NCBI GenBank assembly: GCA_937898885.1
Contig: CALDKD010000014.1
Coordinates: 62,001-126,000, forward strand
From: an uncultured Bacteroidales bacterium
Lineage (GTDB): Bacteria > Bacteroidota > Bacteroidia > Bacteroidales > Bacteroidaceae
Length of the DNA stretch: 64,000 nt
Reading direction: 5' to 3'
Made by a program: the position numbers and the translations under genes. The notes below the pieces were generated by a model. That model was not told the DNA's origin. It saw only the letters and a list, made by a program, of their open reading frames with translations, and ran no database searches. Below are positions 1-8,446 of this stretch, piece by piece (position 1 is the stretch's first letter; the number at the start of each line of letters is the position of its first letter).

Positions 1-474
1 ATACCGGGTCTTGACTTCATCCGGGCTGCACTTCATCCGCTCGCCTATGATGACGGCCAGGGTGTCCTCCAAAGACTTGATCTCATCGACGGTTGCCAGA
101 AGGTCATTCTTGTCGCCATACACGCCCGCGCTCACGCTATGTATCATAAGTCGGGCGTATTTGCTCATATAGTGCTTGCGGCCACACATCGCGATGATAC
201 CGGCAATGCTCGCACTTATGCCGTCCGTGTATATCGTAACTTCCTTGGTGCAGGAACGTAGAGCGTTGAAGATGGCGATACCGGCATACACCTCACCGCC
301 CTCCGAATTGATGTGGACGCGAATCCTGTCACAACTCTGGCTCAAGGTCAGAATCTCACCCACAACAGCTTTACCGAGAACCACATCCTCACCACCCACG
401 GCATTGTTCACTATCTCGCCATATAATAGCAGGTCGGCCTCGCGACCATTGATTACTGAATTTTCTGTTGACAT
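1..474 (-). CDS. ClpP-like prohead (head maturation) protease, partial
   Basis: The gene starts at an ATG whose complement is at 472-474 and reads off the left edge, leaving 158 codons. It belongs to the ClpP/S14 serine protease fold used by phages to process capsid or scaffold protein. Visible features are the INSEGG strand (about residues 56-60), a GISAS stretch in which Ser89 aligns with the ClpP nucleophile, and MIH with His112 as the likely catalytic histidine. The distal acid residue cannot be assigned with confidence. It is divergent from the terminase genes, and the capsid and tail genes probably follow it leftwards outside the window. Family assignment is firm; a role in head maturation is inferred from the phage context. 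Confidence 0.85.
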   Translation of the reverse strand, partial: MSTENSVINGREADLLLYGEIVNNAVGGEDVVLGKAVVGEILTLSQSCDRIRVHINSEGGEVYAGIAIFNALRSCTKEVTIYTDGISASIAGIIAMCGRKHYMSKYARLMIHSVSAGVYGDKNDLLATVDEIKSLEDTLAVIIGERMKCSPDEVKTRY

Positions 475-533
475 CGTCTTTAAATTTTCGACGCAAGTCT
501 AACCCATTTTAGCCTAATACACAAATAGTTATC

Positions 534-563
534 CAGCCGTTGGACATAGTTGTCCAACCGCTG
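534..563. promoter_or_regulatory. 13-bp-arm inverted repeat between divergent late genes
   Basis: Two 13-base arms (534-546 and 551-563) are reverse complements except for one position and are separated by TAGT. The inner part reads GTTGGACA-TAGT-TGTCCAAC. It lies between the divergent protease and small terminase genes, where a late activator or repressor would be expected to bind both promoters. A TTATTTG element about ten bases downstream may be the -7 box of the rightward promoter. Its role as an operator is inferred. Confidence 0.5.
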
Positions 564-625
564 TAGACTTATTTGTGACATTGGGCGCAAACCAGCACTT
601 TTGCATACGCAAAAGGCACGTAATT

Positions 626-1072
626 ATGACTACACAATTAACGAACAAGCAGAAAAGGGAATGGGCGAAGGTCCTTTATCTGAAGGAAAACCTCACCCAG
701 CAGGAGATAGCCGACAAGGTCGGGTCCTCCCGTGTGTCGGTGTCAAAGTGGATAAAGGAGGGTAAGTGGGAGGAGATGAAAGTCGGGCTCACGCTTACCA
801 AGGACGAACAGATCCAGAACATATACCGGCAGATTGCCAGCATCAACGATGCCATATCGGGCCGTCCTGAGGGTCAGCGTTACGCCTCCCCAGCAGAAGC
901 CGACACGATAGGCAAGCTCTCATCAGCCGTCAAGAAGCTGGAGGGTGATATCGGTATCGCCGACTTCGTCTCTGTCGGAATCAAGTTCATCGAGTGGATC
1001 AGAAAGGTTGACCTCCAGAGAGCCAAGGACGTTACGGCACTATGGGATGCCTTCATAAAGGAGCAGATGTGA
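626..1072 (+). CDS. Phage small terminase-like HTH protein
   Basis: This 148-aa protein has an N-terminal helix-turn-helix (TQQEIADKVGSSRVSVSKWI, about residues 24-43) followed by a helical region. It lies directly before the large terminase, and its TGA overlaps the next start (TGATG at 1070-1074). Position, size and DNA-binding fold fit a small terminase subunit of a Mu-like phage, which would recognise packaging sites and recruit the large subunit. I chose the ATG at 626 because the 17 codons upstream look non-coding. The terminase role is inferred from synteny. Confidence 0.7.
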   Translation: MTTQLTNKQKREWAKVLYLKENLTQQEIADKVGSSRVSVSKWIKEGKWEEMKVGLTLTKDEQIQNIYRQIASINDAISGRPEGQRYASPAEADTIGKLSSAVKKLEGDIGIADFVSVGIKFIEWIRKVDLQRAKDVTALWDAFIKEQM

Positions 1073-2598
1073 TGGCGGAGAACAAGCAGACTGCGAAACA
1101 GGCCCTGCGGGAATGGGCCTCGTATGTGGACAACATACGCCGTGAGACACCGGTCGAAACCGGACTGTCACACTCAGACATAGAAAAGAAAAAAAGGTAT
1201 CTTGAGGACCACGTCTTCGAATGGATATCTTATTTTTTCCCAAATTATGCCAAATACCCGTTCGCCTCTTTCCACCGCCGGGCAATAACAAGGCTTATCA
1301 GCAATCCGGAATGGTACGAGGTGCTGTCGTGGAGCCGCGAGCTCGCGAAGAGTACCGTCGTGATGTTCGTGGTCCTGTACCTGGTCCTCACCGGCAGGAA
1401 GAAGAACGTCATGCTGGCATCGGCCACGCAGGATGCCGCCCGCCGACTGCTCGCGCCGTACAAGGCCAACCTTGAGGCCAACCAGAGACTGATAGCCTTC
1501 TACGGAGAGCAGCAGAGCATTGGCAACTGGACGGATCTGGAGTTCATCACCAAGGGAGGAGCGGCGTTCCGCGCCATCGGTGCCGGTAACGCTCCCCGTG
1601 GATCCAGGAATGAGGCCGTCCGTCCTGATGTCCTGCTGGTGGATGACTTCGACACCGATGAGGAGTGCCGCAACCCCGACATAATACAGAAGAAGTGGGA
1701 ATGGTATGAGCAGGCTTTCTATGCCACACGCTCCATCAGCGAACCGACACTCATCGTATGGTGCGGGAACATCATCGCCAAGGACTGCTGCGTGGTAAGG
1801 GCCGCCGGTTATGCCGACAGTCACGACATCGTGAACATCCGCGACAAGGACGGGCACAGCACGTGGCCGGAGAAGAACACGGAGGCGCACATCGATGAGA
1901 CCCTGTCGAAGATATCCACCGTCAGTGCCCAGAAGGAGTATTTCAACAACCCGATATCCGAGGGAGAAGTATTCAAGGTGATTACCTTCGGCAAGGTCCC
2001 GGCCCTGTCAAAGTTCCGCTTCCTTATCAACTACGGTGACCCGGCTCCGGGCGAGAACAGGAGCAAGGGGGCATCCACAAAGTCCTGCATCCTGATGGGC
2101 ATTTTGGGCGACAAACTGTATATCATCAAGGCCAAACTTGATCACGGTTTGAACGCCGATTTCATACAGTGGTACATCGACCACGAACTGTACGTGGGCG
2201 GCAAGACACCGGTTTACCACTATATGGAAAACAACAAGTTGCAGGATCCTTTCTTCCAGCAGGTGTTCAAGCCACTTGTGGCGAAGGCCCGAAGGAAGCA
2301 GGGCATATCCCTGACAATCTCTCCGGATGAGCAACCGAAGACCGACAAGGCGACACGTATCGAGGCCAACCTTGAACCCCTGAACCGTGAGGGCCGCCTT
2401 ATATTCAATGAAGCGGAAAAGGACGATCCGCACATGAAAAGGCTGGTGGACCAGTTCTCGCTGTTCACCATGCGCTTGAAGTTTCCCGCCGACGGCCCGG
2501 ACTGCGTGGAAGGCGGATACCGTATCATAAAGAACAAGACGGTCGCGCTGCAGCCGACAATCGCGCTGCACGGCCGTCACAACAATAAAAAACTATGA
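1072..2598 (+). CDS. Phage terminase large subunit (TerL)
   Basis: The 508-aa protein has the two-domain TerL layout. An N-terminal ATPase carries a divergent Walker A in SWSRELAKST (about residues 84-93) and a Walker B in LLVDDFD (about 188-194). A C-terminal nuclease domain begins near NYGDPAPG (about residue 320), whose aspartate is a likely metal ligand. It would drive DNA packaging into the prohead and cut concatemeric or host-joined DNA. The start at 1072 overlaps the stop of the upstream gene, indicating translational coupling, and the stop overlaps the next gene by four bases. Confidence 0.88.
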   Translation: MAENKQTAKQALREWASYVDNIRRETPVETGLSHSDIEKKKRYLEDHVFEWISYFFPNYAKYPFASFHRRAITRLISNPEWYEVLSWSRELAKSTVVMFVVLYLVLTGRKKNVMLASATQDAARRLLAPYKANLEANQRLIAFYGEQQSIGNWTDLEFITKGGAAFRAIGAGNAPRGSRNEAVRPDVLLVDDFDTDEECRNPDIIQKKWEWYEQAFYATRSISEPTLIVWCGNIIAKDCCVVRAAGYADSHDIVNIRDKDGHSTWPEKNTEAHIDETLSKISTVSAQKEYFNNPISEGEVFKVITFGKVPALSKFRFLINYGDPAPGENRSKGASTKSCILMGILGDKLYIIKAKLDHGLNADFIQWYIDHELYVGGKTPVYHYMENNKLQDPFFQQVFKPLVAKARRKQGISLTISPDEQPKTDKATRIEANLEPLNREGRLIFNEAEKDDPHMKRLVDQFSLFTMRLKFPADGPDCVEGGYRIIKNKTVALQPTIALHGRHNNKKL

Positions 2599-3014
2599 GT
2601 GCTTTCATCAATCTTACAGACTATGACGCATCCATCCACGCCGAGATTCTCGATGCGGTGACACGCAGCGACTCAAGCATAGTGGAGATATGCGAGGACA
2701 GGGCCATTGAGCAGATGAAGGGTTACCTTCAGGCCCGTTATGACTGCGATGCCATCTTTTCAGCAACCGGAACGGACCGCAACCAGTTGGTGCTGATGAT
2801 GGCGATAGACATATCGCTTTACCACATACTCTGCGCACATAATCCGCAGAAGCTCTCGCCTATGCGGCAGGAAAGATACGACAGGGCTCTTGAGTGGCTC
2901 AAGAAAGTCAGCGAGAACAAGCTGACGATAGCCGGAGCACCGCAGCTTCAGGAATCCGAACAGGTCCCAACCGGACTTTTCGGCTCCAACCCGAAACGAA
3001 CTCAACACATTTAG
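2595..3014 (+). CDS. Mu gp36-like (DUF1320-type) head protein
   Basis: This is a 139-aa acidic, helical protein. It opens with a segment on an N-terminal helix, then ARYDCD, a stretch typical of the family of Mu gp36-like proteins that sit between terminase and portal or tail genes. It overlaps TerL by four bases and is three bases from the portal gene. It probably belongs to the head-tail connector. Family assignment rests on length, synteny and general sequence character, not on catalytic motifs. Confidence 0.65.
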   Translation: MSAFINLTDYDASIHAEILDAVTRSDSSIVEICEDRAIEQMKGYLQARYDCDAIFSATGTDRNQLVLMMAIDISLYHILCAHNPQKLSPMRQERYDRALEWLKKVSENKLTIAGAPQLQESEQVPTGLFGSNPKRTQHI

Positions 3015-3017
3015 GCC

Positions 3018-4358
3018 ATGGGTATAAGAGACTTTTTCAACTACAGGAGAAAGAGGGACACCGCCATACCGGCGGCCACCCCTCAGGATAGGAAGATTAC
3101 TGCGGGCGGTCAGGTCACCGCTCCGCAGAGCACACTCATTCTGACGCAGCCGCAACGCTTCGACCTTGACCTGTCGATGTACAAAGCCGCCATACGCGCT
3201 GCCGAGAATATGGACTACACGCAGCGCACACGCCTGTACGATATGTATCAGGACGTGATGCTGGACACCCACATGATAAGCGTCGTTGAGAAACGCAAGA
3301 ATGCCGTCCTCGGTTCACCCATAGAGTTCTGGAGAGACGGCGTTCCTGATGAGGCGATAAACACGCACATCAAGTCGCCCTGGTTCAGCGAGCTGGTGGG
3401 CGATATCCTTGACGCGCAGTTCTGGGGATTCACACTCGCGCAGTTCTCGACCGGCAAGGACGGATTCATTGAATACTTCAACGTGCCGCGCAAGCACGTG
3501 GATCCGCAGCTGAAGATTATCAAGAGGCATCAGAGCGACATCACCGGTGTGCCGTTCAACGAGTACCCGGGACTCCTGTTCGTCAAGGGCAAGAAGCCTC
3601 TCGGCATATTCGCCGCCTGTCTGCCCTGGGTGATACGCAAGAACGGCACTGTCGGGGACTGGTGTCAGTTCAGCGAGCTGTTCGGTATGCCTATCCGCGA
3701 CTATGCCTATGACGCGAGCGATGAGGTCGCCAGAGCCCGTACGCTGGCCGATGCCTTGACGCAGGGCAGCGCGTCTGTTTACATCCACCCTGATGCAACA
3801 AAGCTCACGTTCATCGAGGCCGGGAACAAGACCGGCAGCGGTGACGTGTATGACGGCCTGGTCAAGGTCTGCAACGCGGAGCTGTCAAAGGCCATACTCG
3901 GCAACACACTCACCACCGAGGCATCAGAGACCGGCACACAGGCACTCGGAACCGTCCACAAGAAGGAGGAGGAGGGATTTACCCGGTCCGACAAGACCTT
4001 TGTACTCAATGTCCTCAATTACGATATGACTGACATCTTCACCATGCTCGGAATCAACACCGACGGCGGTGAGTTCGTGTTTGCCGACACCGCCCGGGTA
4101 CCGGCCACGGAGAAAGCAAGCCTTTTCAAGATTGCCCGCAATGACCTGAACCTTCCCATCGATGACGATTACATCTATCAGGAACTCGGCATCGAAAAGC
4201 CGAAGGATTACGACCGGATGAAGGAGGAGGAGAGGCAGCGCAGGGAGGAGGCCGCCGAGAGGATGAGACAGACACGGGAAGAGCGTGAGAATGAGACTCC
4301 GGAGAACAGGGCCCGTTTTTTCGCCAAGGCCCCAGACTACGGGGCTTTAAACTGGTAG
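3018..4358 (+). CDS. Phage portal protein, DUF935 (Mu gp29-like)
   Basis: This 446-aa protein matches the DUF935 portal family. It has a stretch on repeated switching between sides of the ring (YDMYQDVMLDTHMISVVEKR, about residues 75-94), a central portion with RKHVDPQ, and a charged, arginine- and glutamate-rich C-terminus (about 400-430). It would form the dodecameric portal through which DNA is packaged and which nucleates head assembly. It follows gp36-like directly, and the MuF-type gene comes next, the usual Mu order. Confidence 0.85.
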   Translation: MGIRDFFNYRRKRDTAIPAATPQDRKITAGGQVTAPQSTLILTQPQRFDLDLSMYKAAIRAAENMDYTQRTRLYDMYQDVMLDTHMISVVEKRKNAVLGSPIEFWRDGVPDEAINTHIKSPWFSELVGDILDAQFWGFTLAQFSTGKDGFIEYFNVPRKHVDPQLKIIKRHQSDITGVPFNEYPGLLFVKGKKPLGIFAACLPWVIRKNGTVGDWCQFSELFGMPIRDYAYDASDEVARARTLADALTQGSASVYIHPDATKLTFIEAGNKTGSGDVYDGLVKVCNAELSKAILGNTLTTEASETGTQALGTVHKKEEEGFTRSDKTFVLNVLNYDMTDIFTMLGINTDGGEFVFADTARVPATEKASLFKIARNDLNLPIDDDYIYQELGIEKPKDYDRMKEEERQRREEAAERMRQTREERENETPENRARFFAKAPDYGALNW

Positions 4359-4414
4359 TCGATACCCTGTATGGTGAGGATACGCCAAGAAACAAGGCGG
4401 ATCTGCCGTTCGAC

Positions 4415-5761
4415 TTGAGCGGTGCGATGGAATCGGCCCTTGAATCGCTTTATAAGCGGCACGCGCGGCCTTCAGACCTCGTGCCGGTGGATTTGTTCAA
4501 CGGCATAGTAAAGACGCTGAATTCGGCCATTTCTGACGGTTTTACGGAGGAATACCCGGACCTGTGCGAAATGATACGCGGGAACAACGAGGTATTCGCC
4601 GCATTCAAGGTTCATGACCAGTGCGAACGTATGGCCAAGCTGCTGCTTGATGAGGACGGCAACCTCAAGAGCTTTGAGCAGTGGAGCAAGGAGGCCGAGC
4701 CGATTTCAAACCACCACAACAAGGTATGGCTCCGGACCGAATATGACACGGCCATCAAGAGAGCGGAACAGGCCAGGCAGTGGAGACGGTTTGAGAGTGA
4801 GAGAGACGTGCTTCCGAACCTCCGGTGGGTCCCGTCAACTGCGGCCACTCCAGGAGCGGATCACGTCGTTTTCTGGCATACCGTCCGGCCGGTGGATGAC
4901 CCCTTCTGGAACCAGCACAAGCCTGGCGACCGCTGGGGCTGCCAGTGCTCACTCGAGGCGACGGATGACCCGGAAACGGACATACCCGCCGGAGGTGAGT
5001 TTGACGAACCGGCTCCCGGTCTTGACAACAACCCGGCAAAGGACGGCAAACTGTTCAGCGACTCACATCCGTATTTCCCCAAGGACTGCAGCACCTGCCC
5101 GTTCAGCAGCGGTAAGATACCGGCTGCCCCCACCAACAAGGCACGTGACTGTGCAAGCTGCGCTTTGCTCCATAAGTGCATTGCGGAGGCTATGCAAAAC
5201 GGTCAGGATGAAATCCGGGAACTTGCGGAAAGGCTCAAGGAGAATCCGTCATACAAGGATGTAGAGTACAATCCGGAAACGGGTGGTCTGAAGGCCACGC
5301 ATGTTTCACATAAGAAGGACGGCAGAGGTGAAGAAAAAGTGCTTGGCGAATTTACCGGCAAGCAGCTGGAGACACGTTGTCAGGATGCCGTCTTCAGGAA
5401 AGGAGGCTCTTGTATTCTTGAGGCCGAATCCATCCGAATCAATGGAGCATGGGCCTCATGCTTAGATGCAACAATCATGGGAGAAAGAATGGACATAGCC
5501 TCCGTCACGAAGAGTGGCGGCAACATTATCTTCAACACGATAACCCGAAAGGAGGAGCAGCTGATGAAGTTTAATGCGTCATTCGAAGCCAGCGCACATT
5601 CTCTCGCTCTTTACTTCGAGGACCCAACTATGTTCAATGAACGGGCCGTCAGGGACGCATTGAGTCGCTACCTTGGTCACAGACGTTATCATGGTGCTAT
5701 TGACACAATATATTGTGTGCTCAATGATGTTACTACCGACATAATTGTCATAAAACAATAA
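4415..5761 (+). CDS. MuF-type minor head protein with a C-terminal toxin-like domain
   Basis: The first ~230 residues are a phage head-morphogenesis (Mu F/gp30, SPP1 gp7-like) domain, ending in HKPGDRWGCQCSLEA (about 168-182). After a cysteine-rich linker (CSTCPF, CASCALLHKC) comes an unrelated C-terminal domain (about 270-448) starting near ETGGLKATHV and containing GERMDIASV. In many temperate phages MuF proteins carry such variable C-terminal toxin domains, and this architecture matches, although I cannot name the toxin fold. The start is uncertain: no ATG precedes 4427 and the reading frame is open back to the portal stop, so TTG at 4415, ATG at 4427 or a non-canonical upstream codon are all possible. 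Confidence 0.75.
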   Translation: MSGAMESALESLYKRHARPSDLVPVDLFNGIVKTLNSAISDGFTEEYPDLCEMIRGNNEVFAAFKVHDQCERMAKLLLDEDGNLKSFEQWSKEAEPISNHHNKVWLRTEYDTAIKRAEQARQWRRFESERDVLPNLRWVPSTAATPGADHVVFWHTVRPVDDPFWNQHKPGDRWGCQCSLEATDDPETDIPAGGEFDEPAPGLDNNPAKDGKLFSDSHPYFPKDCSTCPFSSGKIPAAPTNKARDCASCALLHKCIAEAMQNGQDEIRELAERLKENPSYKDVEYNPETGGLKATHVSHKKDGRGEEKVLGEFTGKQLETRCQDAVFRKGGSCILEAESIRINGAWASCLDATIMGERMDIASVTKSGGNIIFNTITRKEEQLMKFNASFEASAHSLALYFEDPTMFNERAVRDALSRYLGHRRYHGAIDTIYCVLNDVTTDIIVIKQ

Positions 5762-5762
5762 A

Positions 5763-5790
5763 GGGTTCAGCAGAACTGAACCCCTAATTT
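5763..5790 (+). terminator. Rho-independent terminator after the MuF gene
   Basis: GGGTTCAG (5763-5770) pairs with CTGAACCC (5776-5783) across a 5-base loop and is followed by CTAATTT. It starts one base after the TAA of the MuF gene. The T-run is short, so termination may be partial. Confidence 0.65.
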
Positions 5791-5878
5791 GTGAGTCATG
5801 GCAATCGGCGTACCCATCGCTCTTCACGCTGCAAATATATGTATAATTTTTGTTTCCAATGCTTTTTCAATAAAAAAT

Positions 5879-6457
5879 ATGGAAATAAGTGAATTGCAAC
5901 AACTTCTCAAAAACAAGAACGTGGAACTCTCCGGATACTTCCGACGCAAGCTGCCGGTGAAGGCCGGAGCCAAGGTGAGGTCAATCATTCAGGAGAACTT
6001 CAGACTCGGAGGGTTCCAGAACGGCGCACTGGAGAGATGGCCGGATACGAAGCGGCAGTCCACAGGCAGAGGAGCCGATGCCAGGCGTGGCCCGCTGCTG
6101 TCCTCCCGGAAGGTACTGTACAACGGAACCGGCTACACGCCCGGGAACGGGTCTGTCACCATCTACAACAATGTCGTGTATGCCGGGATACACAACACCG
6201 GGGGGGAAACGCATCCACGTGTGACTCCGAAGATGAGACGGTACGCCTGGGCACGCTACTATGAGGAGGGAGGCGGCCAGAAGAAAAAAGGCCGTTCCTC
6301 TGGTCAGGCCGATTTCTGGAAGGGGCTTGCCCTGACAAAGAAAAAGACACTGAACATCAAGATTCCCAAACGTCAGTTCATGGGGCCAAGCAAGACAATA
6401 GACGCGGCCCTTCAAACGATGATTGCAACCGATTTAAACACCATTCTAAACCTTTAA
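5879..6457 (+). CDS. Phage virion morphogenesis protein (gpG-like)
   Basis: This 192-aa basic protein has the phage virion morphogenesis/tail completion layout: an N-terminal helix, then ENFRLGGFQ, an LLSSRKVLYN segment, a YAGIHNTGG block (about 101-109) and a C-terminal KIPKRQFMGPS signature (about 162-172) near the end. It would act at the head-tail joining stage. The ATG at 5879 was chosen because the 27 upstream codons lie in an AT-rich stretch that holds a TATAATTTTTG promoter-like sequence, so the gene may have its own promoter behind the terminator at 5763. Confidence 0.8.
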   Translation: MEISELQQLLKNKNVELSGYFRRKLPVKAGAKVRSIIQENFRLGGFQNGALERWPDTKRQSTGRGADARRGPLLSSRKVLYNGTGYTPGNGSVTIYNNVVYAGIHNTGGETHPRVTPKMRRYAWARYYEEGGGQKKKGRSSGQADFWKGLALTKKKTLNIKIPKRQFMGPSKTIDAALQTMIATDLNTILNL

Positions 6458-6461
6458 GATT

Positions 6462-6896
6462 ATGGAACAAGATTACATTCAGATCCGGGACATCCTTGCC
6501 GCTGTGAGCGGTATCAGTATCGTTGATGAGGATACCGGCCAGCTTGAGGCGATGCTGAACGGAGAGGATGGCTATCCGATTACTTTCCCTGCGGCACTGA
6601 TATTGTTCGGTGAGACAGACTGGAGGTCATTCAACGGTGAAACAAGCCAGAGGGGATCCGGAACGTTCACCGTAAGGCTCGCGTGTGACTGTTATGATGA
6701 CACATACGCCGGTGCCGGTCAGGACAGCTATGCCACTGTGCGCCATTCGCTCAGGAAGGCCGTCCACCAGGCCGTCCACGGTGTGGTCTCAAACACCTCA
6801 CACCGTCCGTACATCCGTGTCAAGTCCAGGACATATTCCCTGCCTGGAAGAATCAAAGTATATGAACAGGAGTACTCCTATCAGGCCGAGGAATAA
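6462..6896 (+). CDS. Phage head-tail joining/tail terminator-like protein
   Basis: This 144-aa protein follows the morphogenesis gene by four bases and is the last gene of the rightward structural cluster. It shows an N-terminal helix (YIQIRDILAAV), a central strand block with FPAALILFGETDW, and a basic C-terminal half. Size and position fit a tail terminator or minor tail protein, but no family motif is clear. The remaining tail genes are not downstream, because the next genes are on the other strand, so they probably lie left of the window behind the protease. Confidence 0.5.
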   Translation: MEQDYIQIRDILAAVSGISIVDEDTGQLEAMLNGEDGYPITFPAALILFGETDWRSFNGETSQRGSGTFTVRLACDCYDDTYAGAGQDSYATVRHSLRKAVHQAVHGVVSNTSHRPYIRVKSRTYSLPGRIKVYEQEYSYQAEE

Positions 6897-6912
6897 GACC
6901 GTCCCAAGGCAC

Positions 6913-6953
6913 AAAAAAGGCCCGGCAACTCAATCGAGCGGCTGGGCCTTTTC
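6913..6953. terminator. Bidirectional terminator between convergent operons
   Basis: An A-run at 6913-6918 precedes the stem GGCCCGGC (6919-6926), which pairs with GCTGGGCC (6941-6948, one mismatch) and is followed by TTTTCT. The A-run and T-run flank the stem, so it can stop both the rightward head operon and the leftward early operon. Confidence 0.8.
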
Positions 6954-6970
6954 TATATCACGGAGGCGTA

Positions 6971-7168
6971 TTAATCCTCCTGCTTGATTTCCGCAGCTTG
7001 CAGAATCATTCTGGCGTGTGCCATATAATCCTGTATATCCTCGCCGAGGTGGTTGGCCATAGCAATGAGAAAGCCGTTGAACCTTTCATTGACAATGTCG
7101 GCCAAATATCTGTCAAATTCCGGGAAAGACCCTATCTCAGACGGGTGAATAAAAGTGACCTTCTGCAT
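6971..7168 (-). CDS. Small phage protein, function unknown (65 aa)
   Basis: An acidic helical 65-aa protein that is the last gene of the leftward early operon. It ends just before the shared terminator, and its start is four bases from the previous stop. It contains a conserved-looking HLGEDIQDYMAHARMIL stretch but no motif that I recognise. Confidence 0.6.
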   Translation of the reverse strand: MQKVTFIHPSEIGSFPEFDRYLADIVNERFNGFLIAMANHLGEDIQDYMAHARMILQAAEIKQED

Positions 7169-7171
7169 ATT

Positions 7172-7414
7172 TCATTTGGTTAGTGTGATTTTGCCGGTCT
7201 TGAGATATTCTTCGCGTCCCTTTTTCAATTCGGACATCACGAAGTCATACTGCTCCGGCGTTTTACAGTCAAAGTATTCATCAATAATTGACTCAAACGA
7301 TTTTGACGTGTCCTTGAGGTCCTCGATGACCTGGTAACTTGTTTTTTGTATGGCCATATCATGCGCTGCGACCATTGCAGCCTTGCCTATGTTCTTAAGT
7401 TGCTTTGGTGTCAT
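7172..7414 (-). CDS. Small phage protein, function unknown (80 aa)
   Basis: An 80-aa charged, helix-rich protein with no recognised motif. It overlaps the upstream cysteine-rich gene by four bases and is closely followed by the 65-aa gene, so it is co-translated within the early operon. Confidence 0.6.
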   Translation of the reverse strand: MTPKQLKNIGKAAMVAAHDMAIQKTSYQVIEDLKDTSKSFESIIDEYFDCKTPEQYDFVMSELKKGREEYLKTGKITLTK

Positions 7415-7728
7415 AAGTCAGTCCCCCTCCAGTCTCCACAAGCTCTTTCATAACAGCAGGCAGGCTCACCGGTGAGTCCGCAGAACTCACCGTCATCGTT
7501 TTCACAGAACCACCTGCAGGTACAACACTCGGCATCCTCCGGAACTTCGGCCACACTGTTGATGTTATGCCTCGTTTCCTGGTCTTCCATTATTTCCTTA
7601 TCAGCACAATGGCTGCAAATAGTATGAGACCCATCTGCCCACCAGCAATAACCGTGTTTCGGATTGAAGCAGGGACTCGTCTCTGTGCAGCCGCATACCC
7701 TGCAGACCCCTCTTTCAAGATGTCCCAT
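7411..7728 (-). CDS. Cysteine-rich zinc-binding phage protein
   Basis: The 105-aa protein has about fifteen cysteines arranged in CxxC pairs: CRVCGCTETSPC and CSHC in the first 45 residues, then CCTCRWFC and CCYERACGDW near the end. The N-terminal half resembles small zinc fingers of phage early proteins; the C-terminal half resembles the cysteine-rich tail of recombination-associated phage proteins. The role is unknown. It has tight spacing with both neighbours. Confidence 0.65.
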   Translation of the reverse strand: MGHLERGVCRVCGCTETSPCFNPKHGYCWWADGSHTICSHCADKEIMEDQETRHNINSVAEVPEDAECCTCRWFCENDDGEFCGLTGEPACCYERACGDWRGTDL

Positions 7729-7730
7729 AG

Positions 7731-7943
7731 TCAGTCGATGATTATTTTAGGATCCTTCTTGAGCTCATCAATACGCCTGTCCCGTGCGGCCTTGGAGGCG
7801 AAGTCCTTCTCATAGGTTTTCCAGCTGCCGTCATTTCCGGAAGGAGTCCACACCTTGATGCGTGGTGTGGGGTAATCGTCAGTGCGCAGGATTGTGAATC
7901 CCGCTGCTACCAGTTTGTGGTTGTTGTCTGTCTGTCTTGCCAT
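7731..7943 (-). CDS. Small phage protein, function unknown (70 aa)
   Basis: A 70-aa basic protein with a predicted strand-rich middle (RIKVWTPSG) and a C-terminal helix. It lies two bases from the next gene in the early operon. No family recognised. Confidence 0.55.
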   Translation of the reverse strand: MARQTDNNHKLVAAGFTILRTDDYPTPRIKVWTPSGNDGSWKTYEKDFASKAARDRRIDELKKDPKIIID

Positions 7944-7948
7944 AATTA

Positions 7949-8194
7949 TTATTGATTTGAATCAATGTCGTCAAACAGTGATGGCATCCGTACCTCCGGC
8001 CGTTCCTCGGCCTTTCCTTCTGCCTTGAGAATATTGTACAGTGTGGACTCCGATATGGGGTACACCGGGTGAATGTAGCGGCGCAGGATCTCACGATTGC
8101 TCAGCCCGTCGCGGACGTGGTCATCGTAGATCCTGTTGATGTCGGCAACTCGTTTCTGGTAGCTGCTGCCTCTGACCTTTCCTTTAGTTCTCAT
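7949..8194 (-). CDS. Small HTH-type phage protein
   Basis: An 81-aa basic protein with a homeodomain-like helix-turn-helix (GLSNREILRRYIHPVYPISE, about residues 30-49, then STLYNIL). It probably binds DNA. It lies in the leftward early operon, so it could regulate late transcription, but that is inference. Confidence 0.6.
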   Translation of the reverse strand: MRTKGKVRGSSYQKRVADINRIYDDHVRDGLSNREILRRYIHPVYPISESTLYNILKAEGKAEERPEVRMPSLFDDIDSNQ

Positions 8195-8265
8195 TTTCTA
8201 TCAGCTCTAACATACTACTTTGTCCCCTGCGGCGGAGTCGGACCGCCGCTAAGACCATCAGGGGC

Positions 8266-8445
8266 TTATCTGTTCGGCACGTACGGCCGACAGCTGGTAA
8301 CGACATCGCTCGATATGACCACACGGCCGCTGCCGTCACACTGACGGCAAGGATGTCCCGGATGCTCCGGTTCCACGCCCGTGCCGTTGCAACGGCGGCA
8401 GATGCACAGGTGCTCATCGATATGCTTTCTGGTAGTGTGCTCCAT
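8266..8445 (-). CDS. Small DnaJ-type zinc-finger protein (59 aa)
   Basis: This 59-aa reading frame starts at an ATG (complement at 8443-8445) overlapping the last codons of the DUF3164 gene. It contains two CxxCxGxG-type knuckles, CRRCNGTG (residues 17-24) and CRQCDGSG (33-40), like a minimal DnaJ zinc finger. A longer open frame over the same bases lacks any motif and is rejected. The protein may act as a small chaperone or redox partner; nothing more can be said. Confidence 0.65.
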   Translation of the reverse strand: MEHTTRKHIDEHLCICRRCNGTGVEPEHPGHPCRQCDGSGRVVISSDVVTSCRPYVPNR

Positions 8446-8446
8446 A

